DNA of 64,000 bases from Halolamina rubra (GCF_000739555.1 NZ_BBJN01000002.1:1-64000); one strand, 5' to 3'. Positions 1-9,913 are shown, counted from the first letter of the stretch. Numbers and translations: made by a program. The notes: a model not told the origin generated them from the sequence alone.

Positions 1-1071
1 GCGCCGTGCGGAGCGTGGCCAGCGCGCCCTCGGGGCGGCTGTAGGTCACCTGTCGCTCGGTCGGTCGGAGCCGGCCGACCGTCGCCGCCGCGCCGGCGCC
101 GACGAGCAGCACGAACCCGGCGGCGCCGTAGATCAGCACCGCCCGCGGGGTGATCGACCCCAGCGGCGTCGGGATCGCCCGCGAGAGCCCCGGCGCGAGC
201 ACGCTCATCACGGTGAGCACGACGACTAGCAGCGCCGGCATCACCAGCAGCACGACGAACAGCTCCGCGATCAGTTCGAGGAACCCCTCGTTGCGCCGCT
301 GGGTCTGCGAGCGCTGGTGGCCCAGCATCCGCGCCTCGAGGTCGAGGTAGTTCGCCAGCGCGTCGCCGCCCTGCTCGCTGTGCTCGCGGAACTTCAGCAG
401 GAACGGCGCGAGCGTGTCCCGTGAGGGGGTGTCGCGGGCGACCCGGCGCAGCCCCTCGTTCAGGCTCCCGGTGAGCGCGGCGGTGTTGAGCACCTTCCGG
501 GCGGCGACGGCGGTCTCGCCGTAGGCGTCGTTCTCGGCGACTTTCCGCAGCATCGCCCGCGGGCCGTCGGCGCCCGAGGAGAGCGCGTGGAGGTACCGCG
601 CCGCGCCGGGGAGCGTGCGCTCGATGTCGGCCTGGCGGGCGCTCGCGAGCCAGCCGAGGTAGCGCCCGCCGAGCGCGATCACGCCGAGGCGGGTCGTGAC
701 GCCGACGGCGCCCCCGACGACGACGCCGACGAGCAGGCGCGGCGGGCGCGGCGCGACGCCGACGGGCGCGACGCTGGCGAGCAGTCTCGCGACGCGTCGT
801 ACGCGCCGGCGGGCGCCGCCAGCGCGATCGCGAGCGTCGGCACGACGGCCAGCACCGCGGTCAGCCACGCCAGCCCGTGGAGCCGCGCGACGTACACGTC
901 GAAGCCGATCCCCAGATCCGTCCCGCGGTACTGCTCGCGGTGGGCGCTGTGGCGGGCGGCGTCGGCCTCGCTCGCGAACAGCGTGTACAGCGTCCGGTCG
1001 AGCACCGAGAGCCGGGCGGTGGCGTCTCCCGTCCCCCGCTCGCCGGTCGAGCCGCCGTGCTCGAGGCTCAT
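1..1071 (-). pseudogene. Type II secretion system F (TadC/FlaJ-like) membrane protein, partial and frameshifted
   Basis: This is the polytopic membrane platform partner of the adjacent secretion ATPase. The ATG at 1071 overlaps the expected ATPase stop (ATGA). The N-terminal part, with motifs ASEADAARHSAHREQYRGTD and then a hydrophobic stretch, is read in one frame down to about 800. From about 830 to the window edge the family sequence continues in another frame (RYLGWLASARQADIERTLPG, SGADGPRAMLRKVAE, and later hydrophobic helices FLELIAELFVVLLVMPALLV). One base therefore appears to be missing between about 780 and 830. The gene also runs off the left edge. It may be a true pseudogene or an assembly error. 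The family assignment rests on recalled haloarchaeal homologues. Confidence 0.7.
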
Positions 1072-3370
1072 CGGCTCCCTCCGGGGGGTCGCCGTCGTCG
1101 CCATCGTCGCCGTCGTCGCCGTCGTTGCCGTCGTTGCCGTCGTCGCCGTCACCGCCGTCCGCGACCGCGGTCCGGCGCAGGCGCTCGACGGTCGCGGCTT
1201 CGTCGGTGCGGAGGTTCGCGAGCAGGTCGAACAGGGCGTCGAACTCGGTCACCCCCTCGTCGTCGAGGAACTCGACGTAGCGCCGCTTGCGCCGGAACTC
1301 CTGCTCGACGGCGTCAGCCGAGCGGTCCGTCGCCGCCGCGATCCGGTGGAGCAGGCGGAAGCCGCGATCGTCCGGGTCCGCGGGCGCCGTCGGGCCGGAC
1401 AGCGAGAAGGAGCCGTCCACGTCGCGGCTGAACACCTCGTTGAAGTGGATCGTGGTGTCGCCCTTCTCGATCACCTCGCCCGCGCCCGGCGGGAGCTGCT
1501 CGGCCTGTTCGGGCGAGAGGAACTCCACCGCGCGGGCGACGTAGCGATCGCCGTCGGAGTGGTGGGGGAAGGCGACGAGGTCGATCTCCTCGAGCAGGTA
1601 CGCCGGCACGTCCTGCTCGACGACGCGGTTCACGAGCGTCCGCACGTCCTCGGCGTGGGTGGTGCCGACGACGCCGTGGCCCGTGTTGACCGTCTCTGCG
1701 AACGTCGCGAAGCTCTCGGGCGTGTTGATCTCCGCGATCACCTCCGTGTCGGGGTTGAGGTAGTTCGACTCCGTCATCAGGTCCGCCATCGTCACCCGCT
1801 TGTACTCGCTCTCGTGATCGCGCGTGGTGAGCGAGACGCCGGTCTCGTGGGGCAGGCGGACCTCTCTCGACCCCTCGTCGATCGACACCGGGCGGTCGTC
1901 GAAGGGGACGAACGGCATGTGGGCGTTCATCAGCGTCGTCTTCCCCACCCCGGTCGGGCCGGAGAACAGCACCACGCGCCCGTGCTCGTAGCAGAGCCAC
2001 AGCAGCGCGACGAGGTCGACCGAGAGCGTGTCGCTCCGGAGCAGATCCACCGGCGTCATCGCCTCGGCGGCCTGCTTCCGGATGGAGACGTACGGGCCGC
2101 CCTCGCTGATGACCGGCAGCGCGACCGCACAGCGGACGGTCTCGTCGACGCCCGGCGGGTCGAGGTTGACTTTCGCGCTCGGGTTCGAGGCGTCGAGCTC
2201 GACGCCGTCGCCCGCCGCGAGCTGGGTGACGACGTTGACGAAGGAGCTCTCGGCCTCGAACGTCAGGTTCGTCGGCACCCGGGCGCCGTCGGCGACGTCG
2301 CTGCGGGGGACGACCTTCACGCGCTCGCCGACGCGGTTGGCTTCGATGTCCTCGAGGTTCGGATCCCGGATCGGCACCGTCAGCGGCCCCTGGCCGACGT
2401 AGTCCCGCAGCACGTGGTAGACGAGGTCGTCCAGCCGGTCCTCGGCGTAGCGGTCGTCGACGGGCGGCACCCCGACCCCGAGATCCGCGAGCGCCGAGCG
2501 GACCCGGTAGCGCGCCGAGGCGAGCCACTCTCGGGTGTTGCGCCCAGTCAGTCGGCGGGAGAGCAGCCGGCGGGCGCGCTCGGCGACGAACGCGCGGCGG
2601 TCGGTGCCGCCGCCGATCACGTCCTCGGTGCTGGCCTCCCAGACGCGCTGCTTGCACTCCGCGATGAGCGCCTCGTCGCCCGGCAGGAGGTCGGGCTCGA
2701 GAACCGCGTAGCGCGTGGCGAACCGGTCGCTCCCCAGCAGCCCGTCGCGGTAGACGACGACCGGGACCGGGTAGCCCGCGAACTCGACCTCGTAGCGCCG
2801 CAGGCGCTCGGCGGCGACGCGGTCGACGAACTCGCTGTCGGCGTCGAGCTCGGTCACCGCGGGCGCGAAGTCGGTGGTGTGGACGACGAGCTTCCCGTCC
2901 GCGGCGGCCTCGCTGTCGGCGACGCCCACGTCGTCGTCCAGCGCCAGCGGCGTGGCGTCGCCCAGCAGCCGGAGGTCCCGCAGCGCGTGGTAGTTCAGCC
3001 GTCGACGCGCGCCCGGACCGCCGGAGAGCAGGCGGTCGAGCGTGCGCTCGTACTTCGGCGAGAACCCCGACTCGGCGCGCTCGACGGCGCCCTGCCGCGT
3101 GAGCGGGCGCCGCCGCTGCGTGTCGGCGAAATGCTCGCGGACGCGCTCGAGTTCGGCCTGCTCGCTGGCCGACAGCGGCGGTTCGCGGGCGTCGTAGGCG
3201 AACTCGGTCGCCTCCCCGCCGCGCTCGTCGGCGTCGCGCCGGGAGACGCTGGCGACGACGCCGGGCGCGCTCTCGTACTGGGCCAGCGTCTCGGGCGCGT
3301 ACCACGCGTCGCCGTCCTGGGGCGGCCTCGGTGCCGGCACGCGGTCGAAACGTGTCGATGACGCGGACAT
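1068..3370 (-). CDS. Archaeal type II/IV secretion system ATPase (GspE/PilT-like)
   Basis: Cytoplasmic hexameric ATPase expected to drive assembly of an archaeal type IV pilus-like or secretion apparatus with the neighbouring TadC-like protein. The start ATG at 3370 begins MSASSTRFDRVPAPRPP. The Walker A motif GPTGVGKTT lies near residue 471. It is followed by a His-containing segment (LPHETGVSL), a Walker B-like VIAEINTPESF in place of the usual GEVRGxE, and NTGHGVVGTTHAED. That divergent Walker B is usual for this haloarchaeal subfamily as I recall it. The C-terminus is a Gly/Asp/Asn-rich repeat at about 1090-1150. The frame as written has no stop and runs on to the window edge. Adding one C to the C-run at 1083-1088 gives ...DPPGGSR and TGA at 1068-1070, overlapping the next ATG. 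Confidence 0.8.
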
Positions 3371-3485
3371 ACCGGTTGGCCGGCGTTGGCTCGTTCTCCA
3401 ACAAAAGGATTTGGTTTATTCGAACTGACGGCGAAAGGAGCGTTCGGGAAGCGGAACGTAGCCGGGAAACGACGGCCAGGGGTCC

Positions 3486-4685
3486 TCAGGCGTCGCCGAC
3501 CTTCTCGGTCACCCGGAACTCCTCGGGCGGGTCGAGGATGCCGGCGATCGTCCCCATCGAGTGGACCAGCGTCACGACCGGCGCCAGCGGCACGGCCACC
3601 GCCCAGCTCAGCTGCTCCTCGCCGTAGTAGAGCACGCCGCGGAGGTACCAGAACGCCGTTAGCAGCCCCAGCGCGACCGAGAGCATCGCGAACGCGCCCG
3701 TCGCGGCGACGCCGACGCCCAGGACCGCCAGCGGGACGACGACGAGGGTGACGACCGGCGAGAGCGCCCACGCGTAGTTCCGCACGCGGGTCAGGAGCTG
3801 GTAGCCGGCCGGGAGTTCGGCGGCGGCGCGGACGTTGCCCGCGGCCCAGCGCCGTCGCTGCTGGGTGATCTCCGTCAGCGACGGCGGCGCCTCGTTGGCA
3901 CACGTCGCCGTCGCGAGCTCGAACGTGAACTCGGGGAGCTGCTGGGCGGCCGCCCAGACGAACGCGGTGTCCTCGACGAGCGTCTCCCGGTCCCAGGTCA
4001 CTCCGTCCTCGACCTCGCGCCGGACGGCGATGCCGCCGCCCCAGGCGAACAGCGGCACCGAGAGCCGCGCGAACGCGCGCTGCTCGATCTGGACGCCCAT
4101 CCGGTACACGTCGCCCAGGTACGAGAGCACCGAGCCGGTCCGGCGCGGGCGCTCGCGGAGCTGGACCACGTCGGCGTCGGGCAGCCCCTCGAAGGACTCC
4201 AGCAGGCTGTCCTCGTCGAGGTAGAGCACGAACTCGCGGTCGTGCGCGACGTGCTGGCGGGCCCACTCGATCGCCCGCCCCTTCCGGACGGCGTCGGCCT
4301 CGAACCCGTCGGGGACGACGTGCACGTCGGCGCCGTCGACGTCGATCGCCGCCTCGGCGATCACGTGGACGTCGTCGAACTCGGCGGGCAGCGAGTCGAC
4401 GGTCTGCTGCACCACCGACTCGGCGTCGACGGTCAGGATCCGGACGTGGATGTCGTCCGCGCCGTGGACCGGTTCGGGCGACTCGTACCCCGCGCCGATC
4501 ACGTAGGTCAGGACGACCCACGTCAGCGCGGTCGCCGTGAACAGCAGCGTCGTTCCGGCGATCAGGAGCTCGAACAGGCCGCCCCAGTCGATCAGGCCGA
4601 GGGTGAGCCACGGCGCCACCGTCGCGACAGCGGTCGCGACGAGCACCACCGCCCCGCCGGCGAGACCGATGCGTTCTGGTTTCAT
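3486..4685 (-). CDS. Membrane-bound family 2 glycosyltransferase
   Basis: Processive-type GT-A glycosyltransferase anchored in the membrane; the sugar donor and acceptor cannot be told. From the ATG at 4685 the protein is 399 aa. It has two N-terminal membrane helices, then a GT2 domain with a DxD-like motif (LYLDEDS, about residues 154-160), EDTAF for the catalytic base region, and QQRRRW, the Q/RxxRW motif of processive GT2 enzymes. Three or more C-terminal helices follow. An in-frame ATG at 4718 would add 11 residues, but the hydrophilic MKWVEARLPSE before MKPERIG looks less natural. It is transcribed in the same direction as the secretion ATPase, 115 bases upstream, and divergently from the alcohol dehydrogenase. 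Confidence 0.75.
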   Translation of the reverse strand: MKPERIGLAGGAVVLVATAVATVAPWLTLGLIDWGGLFELLIAGTTLLFTATALTWVVLTYVIGAGYESPEPVHGADDIHVRILTVDAESVVQQTVDSLPAEFDDVHVIAEAAIDVDGADVHVVPDGFEADAVRKGRAIEWARQHVAHDREFVLYLDEDSLLESFEGLPDADVVQLRERPRRTGSVLSYLGDVYRMGVQIEQRAFARLSVPLFAWGGGIAVRREVEDGVTWDRETLVEDTAFVWAAAQQLPEFTFELATATCANEAPPSLTEITQQRRRWAAGNVRAAAELPAGYQLLTRVRNYAWALSPVVTLVVVPLAVLGVGVAATGAFAMLSVALGLLTAFWYLRGVLYYGEEQLSWAVAVPLAPVVTLVHSMGTIAGILDPPEEFRVTEKVGDA

Positions 4686-4756
4686 CTCGCTCGGGAGGCG
4701 CGCCTCGACCCACTTCAACCGGGGAAACGCTGGAGCCGCCTTGGGCGCGGTTAACC

Positions 4757-4768
4757 CCGATTAATCGG
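4757..4768. promoter_or_regulatory. 12-bp perfect palindrome between divergent genes
   Basis: CCGATTAATCGG is a perfect palindrome in the spacer between the glycosyltransferase (minus) and the alcohol dehydrogenase (plus). Its position suits an operator, but no regulator is identified. The rest of the roughly 250-bp spacer shows no gene. Confidence 0.3.
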
Positions 4769-4938
4769 AGTACGGCCGGGGTTCGGCCCTGAAACGCCGA
4801 TCCGGCGCTCGCCAGGCGCCGAACGACGGTCCACCGCGGGGCGCGGCGGCTGGCGCGACACTGCCGAACGCGTCTGCCAGCTGGTCAGGGGCGCCCCCAC
4901 CGACAGCCCTACACACACCCCACCCCAACCCCGGCCAA

Positions 4939-5994
4939 ATGCGCGCCGCAGTCCTCCGCGAGTACGGCGAACCGCTCGACGTGACAGAGGTTCCGGAGCC
5001 GGAACCGGATCCGGACGGCGCCGTCGTCGCCGTCGAGGCCTGCGGCATCTGCCGGAGCGACTGGCACGCCTGGCAGGGCCACGGCGAGTGGGCCGACGAT
5101 CAGGTGCCGCTGGACTACGTGCTGGGCCACGAGCCCGCGGGCCGCGTCGTCGAGGTGGGCGACGACGTGGCGCGGTTCGCAGTCGGCGACCGCGTCGTCG
5201 TCCCGTTCAGCCTCGGCTGCGGGGGCTGCGGCGAGTGTCGGACCGGCCACGGCAACACCTGCGAGGACGGCCACGCGCTGGGGTTCGAGCCCGACGTGCC
5301 GGGCGCCTTCGCCGAGCAGGTGGCCGTCCCCCACGCCGACCACAACCTCCAGACACTGCCCGACGGCGTGAGCTTCCGCGACGTGGCCGCGGTCGGCTGT
5401 CGGTACATGACCGCGTTCCACGCGCTGGCCCACCGCGCCGACGTGGGCGGCGGCGACTGGGTCGCGGTCCACGGCTGCGGCGGCGTCGGCCTCTCGGCGA
5501 TCCAGATCGCCGACGCGCTGGGCGCCCGGCCGATCGCCGTCGACGTGAACGACGAGGCGCTCGCCCGCGCGGCCGAGGTGGGCGCGAGCGAGATCGTCGA
5601 CGGCAGCGAGACCGACGTGGTCGAGTCGATCCACGGGATCACCGACGGCGGCGCCGCCGTCAGCCTCGACGCGCTCGGCCGCGCCGAGACCGCCCGCAAC
5701 TCCGTCGAGTGCCTCCGGGCGCGCGGCACCCACGTCCAGGTCGGGCTGACCACCGACGCGGAGAAGGGGGAGGTTTCGCTCCCGACGGACTGGATGACCC
5801 GCTGGGAGATCGACTGGCTCGGCTCCCGCGGGATGCCGCCCGCCCGGTTCGACGAGCTGCTGGCGATGGTCGACGACGGGACGCTCGACCCCGGCGCGCT
5901 CGTGGGTGGGGAGGTCGGCCTCGACGACGTGTCGGACCGGCTGGCGGCGATGACCACCTACGACACGGACGGGATCGAGATCCTGACGTTCTAG
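4939..5994 (+). CDS. Zinc-dependent alcohol dehydrogenase (medium-chain, MDR family)
   Basis: Cytoplasmic NAD(P)-dependent alcohol/aldehyde oxidoreductase of 351 aa, a normal family length. It has the catalytic zinc site CGICRSDWH (Cys and Asp around residues 36-40) and GHEPAGRV around residue 67. The structural-zinc cysteines are in GCGGCGECRTGHGNTC. The Rossmann motif is VHGCGGVGLSAIQ around residue 180, and the acidic VDVND after it suggests a preference for NAD. The substrate is not predictable. The stop TAG at 5992-5994 shares the tetranucleotide CTAG with the stop of the convergent FAD oxidoreductase. Confidence 0.85.
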   Translation: MRAAVLREYGEPLDVTEVPEPEPDPDGAVVAVEACGICRSDWHAWQGHGEWADDQVPLDYVLGHEPAGRVVEVGDDVARFAVGDRVVVPFSLGCGGCGECRTGHGNTCEDGHALGFEPDVPGAFAEQVAVPHADHNLQTLPDGVSFRDVAAVGCRYMTAFHALAHRADVGGGDWVAVHGCGGVGLSAIQIADALGARPIAVDVNDEALARAAEVGASEIVDGSETDVVESIHGITDGGAAVSLDALGRAETARNSVECLRARGTHVQVGLTTDAEKGEVSLPTDWMTRWEIDWLGSRGMPPARFDELLAMVDDGTLDPGALVGGEVGLDDVSDRLAAMTTYDTDGIEILTF

Positions 5995-7034
5995 AGTCCG
6001 AACGACAGTTTCTCGCCGGCTTCGAGGCCGTTCTCCAGCGCCGCGTGGACGCGCGCCTCGCCGGCGACCCAGTCGCCGGTGCAGTAGAGCCCCTCGTCCT
6101 CGGCGCTGTCGAGCGGGCCGGCCAGCGCGCTCCCCTCCGTCAGCGCGTAGCGCCAGCCCTGGTGGTCCGTCCAGTCCGGCTCCGCGAGGCGGTCGTCGCC
6201 GACGATCTCGGCAGCGTGGACCGCGAGCGCGTCGACGTTCGCCGCCGGGTCCTCGTCGTAGTGTTCGACGGACCACTCGTGGTTGGCCTGCACCACCAGC
6301 AGCGACTCGCCGTCGGGAACGTGGCCGGGTTTGCACTCCTCGCGGGAGATCCAGCCCACCGCGTGCTCCTTGTCGGTGTTCACCAGCGCGTAGTACGGGC
6401 GGTCCAGTTCGAACGGGTAGTGCAGCACCGCGGTCCAGATCGTGCGGAACGGGACATCGGCGACGGCGTCGACGAGGGGCTGCTTCGCCGGCGACGCCCA
6501 CTCCGCGCCCCGGAGCAGGTCGGTGGTCTGCGGGGCGGGTGGGTTGAGGACGACGGCGTCGAACGGCCCCCACGCCTCCCCGTCGGCGTCGACGAGCGTC
6601 CACGTCCCTGTCTCGGGGTCGTGCCGGAGCGTCTCGACTCGGGTGCGGCGGTGGACTTCGGCGTCGGTCCGCGCGAACAGTCGCTTGGCGATCTGTGTCA
6701 GCCCCGCCCGGTAGGACCACTTCTGGCCGTCGGGCTCGCGGCCCGGCGTCACCTCGCCCCGTTCGTCGAAGGTGTACACGCGCTCCGTCACGTCGACGAG
6801 CCCGTCGTCGTCGAGCGTCTCGGTCAACAGCTCCGCGACGCGCTCGCTGTCGGACTTCACGTAGTTCGCCCCGTAGTCGTAGGTCAACGCCCCGTGGCGG
6901 CGGGTCGCCGCGCGGCCCCCGAGGCCGCCGGACTTCTCGAGGACGGTCACGTCGGCGTCCGGGCGCGCCCCGTCGACGACGAACGTCGCCGCGGCGGCCG
7001 CGACGCCGGCGCCGACGACGCCGATGCTGGCCAT
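5991..7034 (-). CDS. FAD-dependent NAD(P)-binding oxidoreductase (amine oxidase-like)
   Basis: Flavoprotein of 347 aa with an N-terminal dinucleotide-binding fold: VVGAGVAAAAATF, then LEKSGGLGGRAATRR, the GG doublet and GRA motif of renalase/amine-oxidase-type enzymes, and YDYGANY. The C-terminal FAD motif is GLYCTGDWVAGEARVHAALENG. Its length and motifs match the renalase-like FAD-dependent oxidoreductases common in haloarchaea. The substrate is unknown. The start is the ATG at 7034, since upstream in-frame sequence is Arg/Pro-rich non-protein-like. It converges on the alcohol dehydrogenase and overlaps it by three bases at the stops. Confidence 0.8.
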   Translation of the reverse strand: MASIGVVGAGVAAAAATFVVDGARPDADVTVLEKSGGLGGRAATRRHGALTYDYGANYVKSDSERVAELLTETLDDDGLVDVTERVYTFDERGEVTPGREPDGQKWSYRAGLTQIAKRLFARTDAEVHRRTRVETLRHDPETGTWTLVDADGEAWGPFDAVVLNPPAPQTTDLLRGAEWASPAKQPLVDAVADVPFRTIWTAVLHYPFELDRPYYALVNTDKEHAVGWISREECKPGHVPDGESLLVVQANHEWSVEHYDEDPAANVDALAVHAAEIVGDDRLAEPDWTDHQGWRYALTEGSALAGPLDSAEDEGLYCTGDWVAGEARVHAALENGLEAGEKLSFGL

Positions 7035-7098
7035 GGGGGTACTCCGGTCGCCCGAGGCATCAAGGCCCGCGGTCGCGGCAGGATCCGTCAACGAAACC

Positions 7099-7105
7099 AC
7101 TATAC
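7099..7105 (+). promoter_or_regulatory. Putative TATA box for the DUF4129 gene
   Basis: ACTATAC preceded by an A-rich BRE-like CGAAACC lies about 27 bases before the GTG start at 7129. That spacing fits a leaderless haloarchaeal transcript. Confidence 0.45.
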
Positions 7106-7128
7106 CTCGGTTGTGATTAGCACACCGC

Positions 7129-8082
7129 GTGCAGCGGGACACCGCGGTCGCCGTCGTCCTCGCTCTCCTCGCCCTCCTCGCGATCGGCGCCGCGGGCGCC
7201 ACGCTCGAGAACCCCGTCGCGTCCGACTCCGGCGCCGGTCTCGGCGACGGTAGCGGCGGCGGCCTCGGGAGCGGCGACGGGAGCGACGCCGCCAGCAACT
7301 CGAGTACCGGCGGTGGCGGTGGGATGCAGTGGACCGGCGAGATCAGCGGCGCCTGTATGAGCGTCCTCCAGACGCTGCCGGCGAAGCTGCTGATAGCCGG
7401 CACCGTCGCGGCGCTCGCGGGCTACGTCTGGTGGCGCACCGAGTCTCTCGGGATGGGGATCCTGACGGCCCTGCTCTACGGGCCGATCGTCTACCTGATG
7501 TGGTTCGCGCTCGCCGGCTGTCAGACGATCCAGGAGGGGATCGCACCGGCCGAACCGGCGAACCGGACGACCAGCGCCAACGAGACCGGCGGCGGCAGCC
7601 TCGGCGCCGCCGCGGAGACGGCGACGAGCCAGCCGTCGGTGCTGCTCGTGATCGTGCTCGTCGTGCTGGTGCTGGCGGCGATCGTGCTGCTGTACGTCGC
7701 CTCCGCCGACGACGTGGTCGACTCGGTCGTCGACCGCGAGCGCGACGCCGACGACGAGGAGACCGACATCGCCGCCGTGGGGCGCGTGGCCGGCGAGGCC
7801 GCCGACCGCATCGAGACCGGCGACGCATTCGACAACGAGGTGTTCCGCGCGTGGGCCGAGATGACCGAACACCTCGCGGTCGAACACCCCGAGTCGTCGA
7901 CGCCGGCGGAGTTCGCGACGGCGGCCGTCGACGCCGGGATGGCGCCAGACGACGTGAACGAGCTCACCGACCTGTTCGAGGAGGTCCGGTACGGCGATCG
8001 GGACGTGACCGAGGATCGCGAACGCCGGGCGACGGCGGCGCTGCGCCGGATCGAGGAGAGCTACGCGGAGGCCGAGGAATGA
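7129..8082 (+). CDS. DUF4129-domain membrane protein
   Basis: First gene of a four-gene membrane cluster. The 317-aa protein starts at a GTG (MQRDTAVAVV) with an N-terminal signal or anchor helix. A Gly/Ser/Asp linker follows, then two helices around residues 75-130 and another near 160-195. The C-terminal cytoplasmic region (FDNEVFRAWAEMTEHLAVEHPESSTPAEFATAAVDAG...) matches the DUF4129 pattern of a conserved ExW and a Thr-Pro-xE-F signature. DUF4129 is often found at the end of bacterial transglutaminase proteins and beside DUF58 genes, which supports the call. The stop overlaps the next start (ATGA). The function is unknown; a role in envelope or proteolysis-related assembly is inference. 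Confidence 0.7.
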   Translation: MQRDTAVAVVLALLALLAIGAAGATLENPVASDSGAGLGDGSGGGLGSGDGSDAASNSSTGGGGGMQWTGEISGACMSVLQTLPAKLLIAGTVAALAGYVWWRTESLGMGILTALLYGPIVYLMWFALAGCQTIQEGIAPAEPANRTTSANETGGGSLGAAAETATSQPSVLLVIVLVVLVLAAIVLLYVASADDVVDSVVDRERDADDEETDIAAVGRVAGEAADRIETGDAFDNEVFRAWAEMTEHLAVEHPESSTPAEFATAAVDAGMAPDDVNELTDLFEEVRYGDRDVTEDRERRATAALRRIEESYAEAEE

Positions 8083-8642
8083 GGCGCCGGCTCGCCGCCC
8101 TCGGCGCCGTCGCCGTGCTCGTCGGGCTGTTCGTCTCGTTCCAGCAGGAGTTCGCCGGCCTGATCCCCGCGAGCTGGGTGTTCGTGCTCCTGATCGCGGT
8201 CGCGGCGGGCGTCCAGTCGGTCACGACCGCGCTGGCTCGCCGGCGGACGCCGCTCCGGGGGGCCGAGACCGGCGACCCCGAGCGCCGCTACGAGGCGCCG
8301 GCGCCGGGCGACGACCTGCGGGAGACGCTGCGGTTCGCGCGGCGGTCGTCCCGGCGGGGTGACCGCCCGCGGAAGCAGATTCGAGAGCGGATCGCGAGCG
8401 TCGCCGTCGCGGCCGTCGCCGACGCCGAGGACTGCAGCGAGGCCGCGGCCCGCGAGAAACTGGAGAGCGGCGAGTGGACCGACGACCCCGTCGCGGCGTG
8501 GTTCCTGGGCGAAGAGGTCCGGCTCCCGCCCGCCGAACGCGCCCGCCTGCTCGCGACGGCGCCGTTCTCGCAGTACGAGGCGGCGTTCGCCCGCACCGTC
8601 GCGGTCGTCGACGACCTCGTCGCCCACGGGGGTGGGGGATGA
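8079..8642 (+). CDS. Conserved haloarchaeal membrane protein of the DUF58 cluster
   Basis: 187-aa protein with two N-terminal membrane helices (LAALGAVAVLVGLFVSF and ASWVFVLLIAVAAGVQSV) and a soluble, charged C-terminal domain containing a small helical region (SVAVAAVADAEDCSEAAAREKLESGEWTDDP). I do not recognise an enzyme motif. It resembles the small membrane protein usually found between DUF4129 and DUF58 genes in Halobacteria (DUF7269 by memory, not searched). It overlaps the upstream gene by four bases and the downstream DUF58 gene by four bases, so the cluster is almost certainly co-translated. Confidence 0.65.
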   Translation: MRRRLAALGAVAVLVGLFVSFQQEFAGLIPASWVFVLLIAVAAGVQSVTTALARRRTPLRGAETGDPERRYEAPAPGDDLRETLRFARRSSRRGDRPRKQIRERIASVAVAAVADAEDCSEAAAREKLESGEWTDDPVAAWFLGEEVRLPPAERARLLATAPFSQYEAAFARTVAVVDDLVAHGGGG

Positions 8643-9913
8643 GCTACGTCGACGCCGTCGACACCGAACACTGGGCGGGGATCGGCGCGCTGGCGTTCGC
8701 GGCGTTCGCGCTCGGCCTGCCGTTCCAGCGCCCCGGACTGTTCCTCGTCGCGCTCGTCGGCGTCGGCTTCGCGGCGTACGCCCGGTTCGGCGACGCGCCG
8801 GCGGCCGACCTCACCCTCGACCGCGAGCTCTCCGACCCCTCGCCGTCGCCCGACGACGAGGTGACGGTGACCGTGACGGTCGAGAACGCCGGGTCGTCGA
8901 CGATCCCGGACCTGCGGCTCGTCGACGGCGTGCCGCCGGGGCTCTCGGTCACCGACGGCACCGCCAGGCTGGGGACCGCGCTCCGCCCGGGCAAGCGCGC
9001 GACGTTCAGCTACACGGTGACGGCGACCCGCGGCGCGCACGACTGGGCGCCGCTGACGGCGATCGTTCGGAACGCCAGCGGCTCGCGGGAGCGCAGGGTC
9101 GAAGTCGATCACGAGACGACGCTGCGCTGTCTCCCGACGCTCGAAGCCAGCAGCGATCTCCCGCTGCGCGGGCTGACGACGCCGTACTCCGGCCGCGTCG
9201 CGACCGACGTGGCCGGCTCGGGGCTGGAGTTCCACTCCACCCGGGAGTACCGCCGGGGCGACCCGCTCTCCCGGGTGGACTGGAACCGCTACGCCCGCAG
9301 CGGCGAGCTCTCGACGGTGTCGTTCCGGGAGGAGCGGGCGGCGACGGTGGTGCTGCTGATCGACTCCCGGGAGGCGGCCTACCGCGCGCCGGACGAGGAG
9401 ACGCCCAACGCCGTCGAGCGGAGCGTCGAGGCCGCGGGCGAGGCGTTCTCGGCGCTGCTTTCGACGGGCGACCGCGTCGGGATCGCCAGCTACGGGCCGG
9501 AGGCGTGCTGGCTCGCGCCGACGACGGGCGAGCAGCACCGCGCGACGGCCCGGCGCCTGCTGGCGGACCACCCCGCGTTCTCGGTGTCGCCCTCCGAGGA
9601 GCCGTTCTACCCCTCGATCGCGCTGCGACGGCTCCGGCGCCGACTGCCCGCGGACGCCCAGATCGTGCTGTTCAGCCCCGTGACCGACGACTACATCGCG
9701 ACGGTCGCCGAGCGGCTGGACGCCTACGGCCACCAGCTGACGCTGATCAGCCCCGACCCGACGGTCGACGACACGGCGACCCACCGGCTCGCCCGCCTCG
9801 AACGCGACACGCGGCTCCGCCGGCTCCGGAGCCACGGGATCCGGGTGATCGACTGGGGCGAGCGCCCGCTGGCGGTCGAACTCGCTCGGGCGACCCGGAG
9901 GTGGTCGCGATGA
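8639..9913 (+). CDS. DUF58 (vWA-like) domain protein
   Basis: 424-aa protein. It has two N-terminal membrane helices, then an extracytoplasmic beta-rich domain like an archaeal DUF11/CARDB repeat (VTVTVTVENAGSSTIPDLRLVDGVP...). The DUF58 core follows, with the signature STREYRRGDPLSRVDWNRYAR. The vWA-like part VVLLIDSREA replaces the canonical DxSxS, so metal binding by a MIDAS site is doubtful. DUF58 proteins normally work with a MoxR AAA ATPase; none is encoded next to it here. Start and stop both overlap neighbours. Confidence 0.8.
   Translation: MSYVDAVDTEHWAGIGALAFAAFALGLPFQRPGLFLVALVGVGFAAYARFGDAPAADLTLDRELSDPSPSPDDEVTVTVTVENAGSSTIPDLRLVDGVPPGLSVTDGTARLGTALRPGKRATFSYTVTATRGAHDWAPLTAIVRNASGSRERRVEVDHETTLRCLPTLEASSDLPLRGLTTPYSGRVATDVAGSGLEFHSTREYRRGDPLSRVDWNRYARSGELSTVSFREERAATVVLLIDSREAAYRAPDEETPNAVERSVEAAGEAFSALLSTGDRVGIASYGPEACWLAPTTGEQHRATARRLLADHPAFSVSPSEEPFYPSIALRRLRRRLPADAQIVLFSPVTDDYIATVAERLDAYGHQLTLISPDPTVDDTATHRLARLERDTRLRRLRSHGIRVIDWGERPLAVELARATRRWSR

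Noticed and set aside
1090-1150. GTCGCC-type tandem triplets resembling a repeat array
   Set aside because: They encode the Gly/Asp/Asn-rich tail of the ATPase; there are no spacers, so this is not a CRISPR.
587-3361. Very long plus-strand reading frame (over 900 codons) opposite the secretion ATPase
   Set aside because: High GC gives stop-free antisense frames. The composition is Arg/Val-rich without acidic bias, and the minus strand holds clear Walker motifs.
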